Source of the DNA: Evernia prunastri
Lineage: Eukaryota; Ascomycota; Lecanoromycetes; Lecanorales; Parmeliaceae
Assembly (NCBI GenBank): GCA_003184365.1
Contig: NKYR01000019.1
Location: 62,001 to 126,000 of the forward strand
Direction of reading: 5' to 3'
DNA: 64,000 nucleotides
Shown here: positions 10,781 through 22,450 of the stretch, one piece after another
How the letters are laid out: every line of letters begins with the position of its first letter
Position numbering within the stretch: position 1 is the stretch's first letter
Position numbers and translations under genes: made by a program
The notes under the pieces: model-generated
Databases searched by the model: none
Seen by the model: only the letters and a program-made list of their open reading frames with translations
What the model was told of the DNA's origin: nothing

Positions 10781-11774
10781 TGCAGGGTTTTGAGCGGAGG
10801 GCGGCGGGGGAGAGCATGGGGCAAGGGGATGGGAGGGGGAATAAGGAACGGGACGAAGGGGAAGGGGGAAACATGCGCTGCAGGTCTTTTTGGTCTTTGC
10901 GCGGTTATTTGTTTAGATGGGAATACTTTATGCTTTACGCCTCCAGATTTCCGAAATACGATCATACAGCGGCGGAAGCATAGCAAAAAACAGCAGTCCT
11001 TGGCGCACGGTAGGTTTCGTTTCGCTGAAACGAAAACGGGGGTTTTGCCACCTTTGTGTTTTACCTATTTTTTGCACTGGCGTTTGATAGCACGATGGAT
11101 GTCACTTGGCTAGTTATCTGCAAATACATACTAATGTTTTAAAATATGAATACCAAATGTGAGTGGTGGGCTCGTGATAGGGTTAGTTACCTACGGGGTG
11201 TGGAGTTGGACTGTCGGAGTGCCGGCGATGCTGTCTGCTGTGTGAGTTACTGGCTGCGGATTGTTGGAGCGAGTTACGGTTGTGGGTGCTTTGGATGAGG
11301 GCGAGTATAATGACTGCGCGGGTTCTTGCTCGATTGGTGGTGAGTGGTTCATAGGGATTTTCTTTGTATAGCTTTTTTCTTTGTGTAAAGCTTTTGTTGT
11401 GGGTTGATGGTTAGGTGGGTATTGTTTTGATCTTCTTTGTTATGCCTTTGCCATCTTTGCTTGCTTTCTTTGCTTTCTTTCTTCCTTTTTGTCTTACCTT
11501 CTGTCTCTTTGTACCATTATCCCCGCTCCATCGCAGGTTCCCTGCCGACTCCAGTCCTTGCCCCTCGATCTTTTCCCTAGCAAACCACCGGCGAATCACG
11601 CACGTCCGTCTCGAAACCACTGCAGACAGCAGCAAAGTATCCAACCAGCACTATCTCGACATCGTGCCTATATCTCCTTTCCCACGCAGGCCGTGGCACA
11701 CCCGACGCGAACATATTGAGTAGAAGGAAAGGAAGAGTAGGACACCGCAACTCCATCAATCAACCAGCCAAAAA
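10781..11774. other. intergenic, pyrimidine-rich leader near 11430-11530
   Basis: The 11100-11420 part is G/T rich and has no gene. The 11430-11530 part is C/T rich, a common feature of fungal promoter or 5' leader regions, and precedes the gene at 11775. Open frames here show no family resemblance. Confidence 0.4.
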
Positions 11775-12641
11775 ATGACCTTTTCCAAACCCAGACCCCA
11801 AAACCCACCACCCCCGCTCTCCCTCACCCTCCCCTCAGGACCATTCGCCCCGCTCAGCCTCGGCTCCCCCGTCTCCCCCCTGCGCGCAGAATCATTCGGC
11901 TCCCTGAGCCAACACCACCACTAACGCCCGCAGCAGCATCAGCAACTAACATCTGACTATCCTTCCCAACCGCACCACAACTTAGAATCGATCGTGTCCC
12001 CACTCGGCGCCGGCTGGCCCGATTCCCCGACTCTGGGCTCCCGCTCGCCCGTCTCGATGGTTTCCCCTCGGCCACAGCCTTTGCGTTCCGACATCGACAA
12101 AGCGCTCCCGTCGGCGCCGGAACCTCCCCCGACCGCGCGACTCGCGCGCGGCGGCACGGTGCATTTGCAGGAGTATATACCGTTTAAGAAGACGGGTACG
12201 CGGTTCCCGCCGAGAAAGGCGGTCGGGACGACGGAGGGGCGGTCTCAACAGGTCTCTGGGGCAGGAAGTGAGAAGGAAGCGGAAGGAGGCTCGGCGCGCC
12301 CGGAGACGATGTATCTCGCAGACCATCAGCCGCACCGTGTCGCTTTGCCGCCCACGACGCAGGTCGCAAGTTCGCAGCATCGTAACCGGTTCAGCTTCCA
12401 TGAAGGACGCTCGGACGAGACGAGATTCGAGGATGTTGAGATGAGGGGGGGTTTTGGTGGGATTGAAAATGGTGGGAGTGGGAGGGATGTTGCGAGAGGG
12501 AAAGAGGCGGCAGAGGACGTTGGGCCGAAGAATCGGAACTGTCTCATCGGGTGGACGTTTGCGATTGCGCTAATCATTCTGGGTCTGCTGTTTGGGCTGT
12601 TTTTCGTTAAGGCTCGCAAGGATGGGCTGTCTGGAGCCTAG
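11775..12641 (+). CDS. proline/serine-rich protein with C-terminal membrane anchor, in-frame stop
   Basis: Two open pieces lie in the same reading frame. The first, from ATG 11775, is Pro/Ser rich and ends in a His run at TAA 11922-11924. The second continues in phase to 12641 and ends with a hydrophobic segment (LIGWTFAIALIILGLLFGLF) followed by a short basic tail, a type of C-terminal single-pass membrane anchor. Around the stop the sequence is Gln/His rich, so a CAA to TAA change is the simplest explanation. If the stop is real, translation of the anchored part would need ATG 12057 (about 194 residues). No splice pair that removes the stop was found. Function is unknown. Confidence 0.5.
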
Positions 12642-12796
12642 GCAGTGAGGGTGGTTTGGAGAAGGGTGAGCAGCTTTTTTCTGTGTAATTTTTACAAGTT
12701 TGAATATAGGGTTCCGAAGCGCATTTCTGTCTGTATTGAGCGCTTGATCGTGAAATTTTCTCTTGGTAGAGGCCTGCTTAGATGATTTGGCGTTTC

Positions 12797-13130
12797 CTAA
12801 TGCTGCACGTTTAAGACGAGACACTTTTTCGTAATTCGCTCAAGGCCGAGACTGTGTTCTTGCAGGCTCTCACGAATATCTTGTACTTTCTTTGCGGCTG
12901 CGGTTCGGTTTGCCGTCTCGGAATAGGGGGTTTGGGACTCTGGCGTGAAGGTACGGAGTGCGGTCGCTGTGGGCGATCGAATAGTGATGGGTATTTGAAC
13001 ATGGAATGTCATCTATAGTCTTGCATTAGCCCGTAGTCATATGGTGTTATTCGTAAGGTCTCCGATGTTCCAGCAAGGAAGACACGCTTACTTCACCAGG
13101 CGCATAGCGTTGGATTCGTGCGTTCTCCAT
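12797..13130 (-). CDS. small hypothetical protein, two exons
   Basis: Exon 1 (13130-13092) encodes MENARIQRYAPGE. A 79-bp intron with GTAAGC donor and TATAG acceptor (13091-13013) follows, then exon 2 (13012-12797), in phase, giving 85 residues. The frame stays open upstream to an ATG at 13415, so a longer form of about 179 residues is possible; its N-terminus is rich in Leu, Lys, Ser and Arg, like a mitochondrial targeting peptide. No known domain is seen. The gene is convergent with the membrane-anchored protein at 11775-12641. The intron supports a real gene but the start is uncertain. Confidence 0.45.
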
Positions 13131-13785
13131 ATCTTTCGGATTTCGGGTAGGAATTCGACGGAGGAACGAAGTGTTTGATAGGGGTTTGGAGATGGGAGTC
13201 TGGTGCTGGTTTGGCTTTCTCTTGTAGAGCTGTGATCCTGTTCGGTTGAGCAGTAGTAAGCGAAGCGAAGATGATTTCAAGGATGCCAAGACAAGCTGTT
13301 TATTGATGTGCGTTAACTTTAATGCCATCATCATCTCATAGCTTGCTTTCGAAGGGTACACGCTCCCATTGAATCCCCAGCTGCTTCCATCGCTGCTGCT
13401 AGCTGCTAGCGTCAAGGCCTTTCCTTTTTACAGCGTTCAACACTTTCCGCCAAGCATATCTTACCTCGTTGTCGCTCACATCGCCGTCGACAGTGCATCT
13501 CACTGCGCGTCCTTGGCTCTCTCGGTCACCGCCAAAGCAGGAGCGAAGCAACAGCCTTACAGTATGCATCTTCCGGATATTCTCCCCGAGTCGAGGAGCA
13601 AATCCCTCACAAGATCTTTCTTGGAAGTAGAGTTGGCGCTCTTTGCCACAATTGTGCTGTTCTGATGGGACGGCCCAGGCCAGATCTCTGTTTTTTAAGA
13701 GCACGACTGACTTCCAAAGACTCCACAGGCACGCCTTCAGCTTTCATTTCCATTCTCCATTTCACCTGTTCCACACCAGCACAAC

Positions 13786-14148
13786 ATGGTCGACTGGAAG
13801 CAGCTCGTCCGTGCTCGACTGGAGGAGGTGGGCATGGCCCAGATGGACACGACGGATGCTCTTGGCAGAATTGAGCAAGAGGTTGGTGCGGCCCTCGGGA
13901 GCAAGGACGTACCCAGGAAGAAGAAGGCAGAGGCAGTGATCGCTCCATTGTTGACAGCCTTGGGAAAGGCCATGCAGGGTAACAGAGCCATCAGGCGTTA
14001 CCTTGGAGACGGCAACCAGGTTGACGGTTTTGTGAATAACCTCTTGATGGATGTAGAGGAGAGAATAGCGGTGGACTCAGGAGAACGTTGGTGCGATCAA
14101 TGCATCAACTGGCACCCCTCGACGCCGCACAATCCGGTGGCATTGTGA
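13786..14148 (+). CDS. small hypothetical protein, 120 aa
   Basis: A single open frame from ATG 13786, in good context (ACAACATGGTC), to TGA 14148. The product is predicted helical and soluble (VDWKQLVRARLEEVGMAQM, then KKKAEAVIAPLLTALGKAM and GFVNNLLMDVEERI), with two Cys near the C-terminus in WCDQC. No family is recognised. A pyrimidine-rich leader precedes the start. An extra 3' exon cannot be excluded. Confidence 0.5.
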   Translation: MVDWKQLVRARLEEVGMAQMDTTDALGRIEQEVGAALGSKDVPRKKKAEAVIAPLLTALGKAMQGNRAIRRYLGDGNQVDGFVNNLLMDVEERIAVDSGERWCDQCINWHPSTPHNPVAL

Positions 14149-17100
14149 ATGGGAGGGGGTTAATGATGAAGTTGGCGATAGACTGGTATGTGAAGTCTAA
14201 GAGAAGAACTTCGATATGAGCACTTGGGATCCATGAGGAACGTCTTGATGAGTTAGCTGAGAACACTACTGACGCTCTGAATACTGCAGACGAGAAACGA
14301 ATTGATCTTTCCAAACGGGGTACAGGATCAGTATGGGAAATCAACTGTATGTTGCATGATGTGCTGTAAGCACGCCGGACTGTGGTATCGACTTGAAGAA
14401 GAATAGGATACCACCAACATGTCCTATGCAAGACTCAATAACATACTTTGATGTTCCATGAACCAGAAGGATGAAGAATCTTTTTACGTGAGCGGATCAG
14501 ACCTTTGCGTTCCAAGTTGAATAACATCAGAGTCCTGGCTTGGAGCCGAAAAGGTGAGACGACTGGACTTGTAAGCACTATTTCTGATATTCGCTGGTGA
14601 TATATTCGTGCTGAACTCCTCGAACATTGTCAAGTTCATTCATCGTTGTTAGCCCAGCCTGACCAGGTGACGGCTTCTCCATCAAGCCAACCCGGCCTCT
14701 TCGCAAAAGAATGCATCGACTTGAGCTGTACTAACGTGGCATCTTATTTACCTTCGATCAATAGAGTCTGGTTTTCGATCAATAGAGTCTGGTTCTCGTG
14801 TACCTCCTTGCACGAGGCGAACTTCAAGATGATAGACCGTTGTACATGATACATCACATATTCTCGAGGCGTGAACTCCAAGTACTGAGGAGTGATTGCG
14901 TACATGGTCTTTCCAACTGCCGATGTCAAGTCTTCCCTCATCGCCTGCCACATATTATAGGAGCGAGTGTACACTGTTCTGTCCCGACATACCCAAGGGC
15001 TCCAACATAGGCAGGAGACCGATTCCCTCCGTCAACTTGACAATCACAAAACCGAACTTGGCGAATCCCAGTAGGACTGACAATGGGAGGCATGATTTCA
15101 ACGTCCCTAGGATTTTCCAAAACTCCTGTGCGGCACAGTTTCCGGATGACCTGGGGAACGGTAAACATTCGCAAGAAGCACCCTGATGCTTTTCTCGACC
15201 TCTTATCTAAAGCTGATGGTTGTGTGAATGTTCTGCATCATATCTGTGATCTTCTGGGTAAGTTGTGGTCTGAGCCAATTGTTGAACATGATAGTGATGC
15301 CGAATTGTTTCTCTAGATGACTTCGTTATCCTCATGACTTGCGACTCGTATTGTTTGGGCTATGCTGAGCCGATTGGACGTGGGCCATAGGTCTTGTCGG
15401 ATAATGGATTCGTGGAACCTTCTATCTTGCTCCTGGATATGACACTGTCGTCACTGACAGTATTCTTCTTCCTCTCCTCACGCAAATCGGCAGATCATGT
15501 CCCGTGGCTCTCGGGAAAGACTGAAAAAGGACGCTACTATTACGTCTTGGCCATTCTCCGCGGTCGAGGCATCTCCTGGTGTTGTGCCATCGTCTTGGAT
15601 TATGGCTCTGAAGAACTTGTGGAGGGTTTTCAATGAGAGTCTAGTGAGGAGAAGGGACTTTGAAAGGACTGGCGTATCATCCGGAGGAGAAGTACGGCCT
15701 GACTATACTGGTAAGAGGGCGCCGTCAAGTCGTATCCCACTCTGATGAAGAGATAAGCCTTTGGCAGTACATGCTACTGTTCCACAGAAGGAGACAGTAA
15801 GATTTGGGAAGATTAGTGAGGTGAGACTTGACAGGCTCTGGTGCGGTTGCTGCAACAGGAGGAGGTAGTAAGACTTCTAGCAATTGTTGAGGAGCTGAGG
15901 CTTGACAAGATACGCTGCTGCATCAATGAGAGGAGATATTATAACCTGCGAAAGTCGATAATGAGATTCGTCATGTCACCGAACACTCTTGAGGTCTAGG
16001 TGCAAGGAAGATCTCTTGTTGTAGGCCGATGCACGTAAGTGCGACCGGGCGGAGGAACGATTCTCCGGTGTGTCCAACCACAACAGTGCTTCCTGATTAC
16101 GTAAACAATTGTCTCTAACAGAAGCCGGTCTGGTGTTCACAAACACAGACACCCTCAGTGATTTAGGTGCATGGCAGTATGCTCAATTTGCGTTCAAATA
16201 GAGAAGGAGGGACTCGAACCCTGTACACACATCGTCTACAGGTGTAGCCTCTGCCGGTCTCTACCTTGAATAAAACATGAGTGTATGCGCTCTCAACATC
16301 TTGCTTCGTCTCCCAGGTTGGGAATATCTTCAAGATGACGGTCAAACCTAGCAGCTGCAAGCGTGGTTGGAACGAGGGTTCTTATAATATCAGAACAGTC
16401 CTGGTATGATGCGCAGGTCTGCTCACTGTTAGCTGCTCTCACCCTAGAGTACCTCAAAGTTCCCATGCTGACACTCTTACCTGCCCAGAGTCCTATTTAT
16501 CAACAACAACGATTTTTTCACCATACCCTCGAGGCGCGCCCTGTCATCCTACTTCAAAGCTTGATCATTGTCATGCATGCATATCGGACTTTCCCTCTTG
16601 CAAACAAAAAGCATTGTCTGAGCAGCCGGACTTCCAAATGTCTTTGTACAAATGGCATCGAGTGTCAGTTCTGTGGAGAATCCAAGTATCAATAGCCCTG
16701 TGATTGTGCCTGCGTTACTAAATGAGCCACGTCCAGGATTTCAGAAGCCAGGCTTGCTGAGGACTCCCCATCCATGAAATCTCATGCCCCCACAAGGCGA
16801 GGCTGTCTTCATTCTCTCGAAGCAGCGATCCTAGATCTTCCCCTTATCGATCGAAAATTGTTGAGGCAATGGTGTAGCAGAATCCGTTACTTGGGATTAG
16901 ACAGCATTAGGAGGGGACCCAGACTAGGTTGGAGCAAAGTAGGGGAAGGTTCAAGGAAACTGCTACAACCGCTCTGGCTTTTCTCACGGCATCAGACAGT
17001 CTGTCTTTCCAGCGCTAAGGATAGCCACCATCTACTGACGTCTACTTTGACATACTGCAGTCACCACGCAGACCCTCGAATGCCGTCTCTCCGATATCCC

Positions 17101-18648
17101 AGAACCACACCGCAGCTGAAACGATGTCGTCAGTATTCACGCCGTCTCCTCTTCCCTCAAATTCTACAACTGGTATCAATCCACAACCATTCGCTCTGGA
17201 CCCGAACTGCAACGTGCCTCGAGCAGAGATCCACCACTGGGGCCGTAAAGCTCTTTCTGGGCGACCGAAGGTTGGAGTTGCGTTGATCAACATCCAGCTC
17301 TGGTGTAGCAGAAACTTTTCGAACAGTCAAGCGATATTGGCGCCCCTGTCAGTCTGATATGTAAAGGTTGCCTACTGGATTATCTCATTGTGGCGACAGA
17401 AGCTCTGACCAGGACCAAAAAGCCGTACGCTTTTAGAGACGAAGGAACTGGCTACGAAGCGCCTTGATGCACACATGTTTGACCTGAGCGGACGGAGATG
17501 AGAGACTTCGCGCCTCTTACGAATAGCGAAAGCCTAGCAAGGGCATGGTGATCACCTAGCACTATCAAGATATAGGAAATCAAAATAGCCAACTAGAGCT
17601 GCGCCCATCCGTCCGAAGGCCTACTTAAACTCAACCTCTCGCCGGAGTGTTGAAGTTTCTCATCAGAAAGAAGGATTGCAAAGGATAAGGGTTATAGTCG
17701 TCTAGGAGTATCCAACAGATGATGGGTCTATCTGTCTCAACAGTGGTTCTGTGAAAGAAGTATGGCTGATTGCGGTGAAACAGTCTAGCTTTTATTCTTC
17801 AGTATGTATCAGATCCGAGCAGGACTAGAGAGCAGACCTGGACACCTCCAGAAGTGGATACAAATTTGGGACTACGTGCCTGCAGGTCTAACTTGCATTC
17901 TGATCATAGAACGATGTTCTCTCTTCCCAGATGTAGACATCAGGCAATAACGCGCAGCATGACTCATCAATCTTTCTTCACGCCACCTCCACATTCACGA
18001 CGACCACCACAACCACACCACAAGCATCTTTCTCCAACCTGTCCAAATACAAACCACATTCCCACCACTCCAACCATAGAAATCACCCCCCCAATCAGAC
18101 CCCTAAACCCCACACAATCACCACCCAGATCCATCCCCAACATCGTCTTCAAACTCTACCATCTCTTCTGCCGCCATCAAACCAACCACCTGCTTCTCCT
18201 CATCCTCGCTGCCAACAACGCTCTCACACCATAGCTGATACCCCCCCTTTTCTACTGCCCCTTCACTACCTTGCAGTCGCCCTCGCATTCACCGGCCAGA
18301 ACCCGATCCCATCGGCACTGCGCGCCGCGATCCGCGAAGCTTTGCTAGCGATGGAAGGCGAGGCGGAGTTTCTACGCAGGGGCATCGAGTGTAATTTCTG
18401 GCGAGGGTGTTTCCGAACGGGCAGGCAGATAGGTGAAGGGGATTGGGGCGGCAGAGGGAGGAGTGTCGGCGTCGTTGGACGGCTTTGTTGTAGGGGTTGG
18501 AGGGGGCGTGTAGGCCGTTTTGGGACCCGGCGGAGGCAGAGGTCACGGTAATGTTGGTGGAGTTGGGGCTTGAGTGAAAAGATGGCAGATTTGTTGGCCT
18601 GTGACGCTTCGGCGGCTTGAGACAAGTTGGAGTCGTGCGTTTTGAATA
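14149..18648. other. 4.5 kb without a defensible gene, likely degraded sequence
   Basis: Many short frames but no coherent gene. On the minus strand at about 14745-15320 protein-like stretches occur in shifting frames (FGITIMFNNWLRPQL near 15300, NMWQAMREDLTSAVGKTMY near 14920), which suggests an eroded gene I cannot name. A 20-bp tandem duplicate (TTCGATCAATAGAGTCTGGT) lies near 14755-14795. Near 17050-17300 another protein-like stretch has internal stops. The 3' end is cut by a Tc1-like terminus at 18649. Confidence 0.4.
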
Positions 18649-19057
18649 CAACAGACTTTTTTTTAAATTAATCCCCGGCCAGAAAATCAAAATCCTACCC
18701 ATATTAATTATTTTTATTTCGCAACAACCACACATCTAAATAACGTTAGAATGATCTAAATTATCAAATAAATGATGCTCTATAAGATGGCTAGCCATGA
18801 AATTTATTATCTCCTTTAGCCAAAATCACACGCTCCATTCGTGCCCTCATCTTCCCACATCACTTCCCTATTCTTTCCTGCTCCAAATTGCGCCACGCAA
18901 CGTTTCAGGTCTTAATCGTAGACTCTTTCGTAGTTGAAGGATACGGTTGCTTCGAGATGTACTGCTTCCAATGGTACCAACAGGGCTCAATCTGATTTAG
19001 ATCCGGAGAGTTGCCAGATCAAGGAAGAACAGTTAGCCCCTCAATCTTCAAAAGCTC
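18649..19057 (-). mobile_element. Tc1-like transposon, 3'-terminal fragment A
   Basis: Begins CAACAGAC directly after TA at 18647-18648, the expected Tc1/mariner junction, and runs through the 3' end of the transposase region (minus strand) until an N at 19058. The same sequence recurs at 19554 and 19804. Confidence 0.75.
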
Positions 19058-19058
19058 N
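19058..19058. other. assembly gap marker (single N)
   Basis: One ambiguous base joins Tc1-like fragment A to unrelated gypsy sequence. With the Ns at 19677, 20887 and 22450 it indicates scaffold joins. Confidence 0.9.
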
Positions 19059-19551
19059 TTTCTAGCCACGTCTCTGCATCGGGGTTAAAGTGTGCCAGCA
19101 CCGAGGCACTTGTGAACGCTTCCTTGAGGTTTTGGAACGCTTGCTGCTCTGGACTATCCCTGGCCCATGGAAACATGAACAACTTCTGTTCCTTTCGCGT
19201 CAAGTTTGATAGAGGAGCTGCAATTTTGGAATATCCATGTATGAATCTTCGGTAGAAGTTGGCAAAGCCTAAAAATGCCTGTACGTCCTTGACGCATCTT
19301 GGAACTTTCCAATTGAGAATTGTGTTGATCTTCTTCGGGTCCATCTTTAAGCCTTCGGTCGTAATGATGAGACCTAAGTATTTGACTTCCTGGACATGAA
19401 ACTGACACTTGTTGATGTCTAGATACAGACCGGCTTGTTTCAACTTTTCTAGAACCTTCCCGACATATTTGACGTGTTCTTCTTTGTTGTTGCTATAGAT
19501 CAGAATATCATCCAGATACGCGGAACAGAAGACATCCAGATACTCTCGTAG
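19059..19551 (-). mobile_element. Ty3/gypsy reverse transcriptase fragment
   Basis: The minus strand encodes the RT palm with YLDDILIYS (catalytic Asp pair) at about 19525-19499, then KYLGLIITTEGLKMDP and FLGFANFYRRFIHGYSKIAA, the connection to the RNase H region (FPWARDSPEQQAFQNLKEAF). These are hallmark Ty3/gypsy motifs. The fragment is open over its length but ends at an N on one side and at a Tc1-like terminus inserted at TA 19552-19553 on the other. No LTR, integrase or gag is attached. Confidence 0.85.
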
Positions 19552-19553
19552 TA

Positions 19554-19676
19554 CAACAGACTTTTTTTTAAATTAATCCCCGGCCAGAAAATCAAAATCC
19601 TACCCATATTAATTATTTTTATTTCGCAACAACCACACATCTAAATAACGTTAGAATGATCTAAATTATCAAATAA
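19554..19676 (-). mobile_element. Tc1-like transposon, 3'-terminal fragment B
   Basis: Starts CAACAGAC after TA 19552-19553, interrupting the gypsy RT. It repeats the first ~120 bp of fragment A and ends at the N at 19677. Confidence 0.75.
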
Positions 19677-19677
19677 N

Positions 19678-19803
19678 TGTGGGAAGATGAGGGCACGAAT
19701 GGAGCGTGTGATTTTGGCTAAAGGAGATAATAAATTTCATGGCTAGCCATCTTATAGAGCATCATTTATTTGATAATTTAGATCATTCTAACGTTATTTA
19801 GAT
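19678..19803 (+). mobile_element. Tc1-like transposon fragment C, inverted
   Basis: Reverse complement of part of fragment A (about 18739-18864). It follows an N and abuts the terminus of fragment D without a TA target. The head-to-head arrangement with fragment B is more likely an assembly artefact than a natural insertion. Confidence 0.7.
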
Positions 19804-20886
19804 CAACAGACTTTTTTTTAAATTAATCCCCGGCCAGAAAATCAAAATCCTACCCATATTAATTATTTTTATTTCGCAACAACCACACATCTAAATAACG
19901 TTAGAATGATCTAAATTATCAAATAATGATGCTCTATAAGATGGCTAGCCATGAAATTTATTATCTCCTTTAGCCAAAATCACACGCTCCATTCGTGCCC
20001 TCATCTTCCCACATCACTTCCCTATTCTTTCCTGCTCCAAATTGCGCCACGCAACGTTTCAGGTCTTAATCGTAGACTCTTTCGTAGTTGAAGGATACGG
20101 TTGCTTCGAGATGTACTGCTTCAAACAAATGGTACCAACAGGGCTCAATCTGATTTAGATCCGGAGAGTTGCCAGATCAAGGAAGAACAGTTAGCCCCTC
20201 AATCTTCAAAAGCTCATTCTGTTGTCACGCATTATGAGACGGAGCGCCATCTTGAACGAGATAGCATTCGCTATACTTCTCAATAACTTTCTTAATGAAC
20301 GGGATCAATCGGGGCAATAGCACGTATGTTTGATAGCGATACCAATCAATCCCTCCTCGGGAATTTTTGTTCCGCTCATATCGAACACCTTCAACCTTTG
20401 GAATCCGTTTAAGACGTCGACTTTTCGGTTTCTTAGCCTGCTCAGCAAGGAACTGCTCTCGTACGATTTGTTGTTGAGCATCGATATCAGCATTTCGATC
20501 TGCTAGATCCTCTTTAGCAGCCTCTTTCTCCGCCGCTGTCTCCTTGCCAAACATATAGCTCGGGCCCTTCATTTCAGACGTGTACGCAGCCCAAAACATA
20601 AGCTCCGTATATCCACGGTATCGTACATCCACGCAGTCCTTGTGGTAGGCCTCATCCTGAAGCCTAGTCACCTAGATCTGTCCCCGAGATTCGCCAACCC
20701 GCACCGAAGTCTCATCAGTGTGCACAATTATATGTTCTTTCCCTTCCAGCTTCGGTCCCCACTCCGTTACGAACTCAAGACGTTCCTCTTTCATTTCCGG
20801 TGTCAACAAAGGCTTGTGACGAGGTGGGTATCGACCATATCCAGCCCGAACAAACGCAGAGTTGATAGCTGACTTAGAGGCCATAA
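19804..20886 (-). mobile_element. Tc1-like transposon, 3' two-thirds (fragment D)
   Basis: Carries the C-terminal two-thirds of a DDE transposase on the minus strand: HTDETSVRVGE (first catalytic Asp), VQDGAPSHN (second Asp) and SPDLNQIEPCW (third acidic residue, Glu). Two in-frame stops are visible: one after ESRGQI and a TGA where family members usually have Trp before PGNSPDLN (here the neighbour also reads SGNSPDLN). It ends at N 20887 before the N-terminal HTH part. Confidence 0.8.
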
Positions 20887-20887
20887 N

Positions 20888-22077
20888 CTTCAAATGGTAC
20901 CAACAGGGCTCAATCTGATTTAGATCCGGAGAGTTGCCAGGCTAAGGAAGAACAGTTAGCCCCTCAATCTCCAAAAGCTCATTCTGTTGCCACGCATTAT
21001 GAGACGGAGCGCCATCTTGAACGAGATAGCATTCGCCATACTTCTCAATAACTTCCTTAATGAACGGGATCAATCGGGGCAATAGCACGTATGTTTGATA
21101 GCGATACCAATCAATCCCTCCTCGGGAATTTTTGTTCCGCTCATATCGAACACCTTCAACCTTTGGAATCCGTTTAAGACGTCGACTTTTCGGTTTCTTA
21201 GCCTGCTCAGCAAGGAACTGCTCTCGTACGATTTGTTGTTGAGCATCGATATCAGCATTTCGATCTGCTAGATCCTCTTTAGCAGCCTCTTTCTCCGCCG
21301 CTGTCTCCTTGCCAAACATATAGCTCGGGCCCTTCATTTCAGACGTGTACGCAGCCTAAAACATAAGCTCCGTATATCCACGGTATCGTACATCCACGCA
21401 GTCCTTGTGGTAGGCCTCATCCTGAAGCCTAGTCACCTAGATCTGTCCCCGAGATTCGCCAACCCGCACCGAAGTCTCATCAGTGTGCACAATTATATGT
21501 TCTTTCCCTTCCAGCTTCGGTCCCCACTCCGTTACGAACTCAAGACGTTCCTCTTTCATTTCCGGTGTCAACAAAGGCTTGTGACGAGGTGGGTATCGAC
21601 CATATCTAGCCCGAACAAACGCAGAGTTGATAGCTGACTTAGAGGTCATAATCCCAAGTTCTCGAGCAATTCTGACCCAGGGCTTGCGACGTTGGAATTT
21701 GTTCTTAGTGGCCTGTCTGACTAGCTGCCGTTGCTGCCTCTCGTTAATTACTAGAGGTCTTCCTGATTGAGGACGTCGTTGGTGGGCCTCTGAAGATAAT
21801 GGGTTAATATTCTCCTTTTGCGCGTCTCCGGCGCGTTTGAGAACATTTGCCACTGTTTTCTTATCGCAATGGTATTGCCTTGCAAGCTGACGATTGGATG
21901 TATGATTCTTCTTCTTAAGCTCTATCAGGGCCCCTCGTTTGGCCTCCGGAAGGTCTATTGCGCCCTTGGTACGTCCTATAATAATGTAGGTATTTGAATG
22001 GTTTTGGTGAGAAAGTCGCGAAATACGCGTTTTGCGGCAAAACCTCGGGTGGGGATTAATTAAAAAAAAGTCTGTTG
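20888..22077 (-). mobile_element. Tc1-like transposon, 5' portion (fragment E)
   Basis: Most of the element from the DDE domain to its 5' terminus. The right end reads AAAAAAAAGTCTGTTG followed by TA 22078-22079. The transposase (minus strand) has an N-terminal helix-turn-helix region (NHTSNRQLARQYHCDKKTV), a linker with NKFQRRKPWVRIARELGI, then the DDE core. Stops interrupt it after ESRGQI and, as TAG, at the Trp position before PGNSPDLN. It differs from fragment D at several bases, so the two are distinct copies or alleles. A whole element would be about 1.5 kb. Confidence 0.8.
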
Positions 22078-22302
22078 TAGCCCAGTTAGCCAAGGGTCGC
22101 TAGGACCTCATTCCAACAGTTGGATGCGAGCATCTATGCGATAGATGCGATAAGCTAGTCTAGCGTGTCATCTGTTCTCATATAGAGGCGCTGGTCGCCC
22201 ACTTCCTGTTTTCCTTCTTCGTCTTTCGTCTTGTAAATAGACCTGACCCTACCAGACCAAGTATACCAAGTGGTAGTCCTAGCCTAGCCTCGTTCTTTGA
22301 CA
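22078..22302. repeat. LTR fragment, cut by Tc1-like insertion
   Basis: Matches the 5641-5865 part of the 263-bp LTR. It begins at the TA used by the Tc1-like element and ends TTTGACA, the LTR terminus. Confidence 0.75.
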
Positions 22303-22449
22303 TTTTTCTTTATTTCATATATCTCATTTTATATCTTATACGATTTTTTACAGATCGCGCACTTAAAAGTCTTCGCTATACACTTTCTATAATTATATTT
22401 TTCACTATATCTACTATAGACTAACTTTTCTCTTATAAAATATAATAAC
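22303..22449. repeat. AT-rich flank, duplicated at 23041-23187
   Basis: AT-rich sequence following the LTR. The same bases occur at 23041-23187, the first copy being cut by the N at 22450. Confidence 0.7.
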
Positions 22450-22450
22450 N

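Noticed and set aside
16195..16265. tRNA-like sequence on the minus strand with a GGTTCGAGTCC B-box match
   Set aside because: The T-loop matches, but the acceptor stem has only about five of seven pairs and no proper D arm or anticodon arm forms.
17854..18235. Pro/His-rich open frame of 126 codons
   Set aside because: Low-complexity translation with no domain and an alternative frame of similar length; not defensible as a gene.
18266..18735. Minus-strand frame of 148 codons crossing 18649
   Set aside because: It runs across the Tc1-like junction, so it cannot be an ancestral gene.
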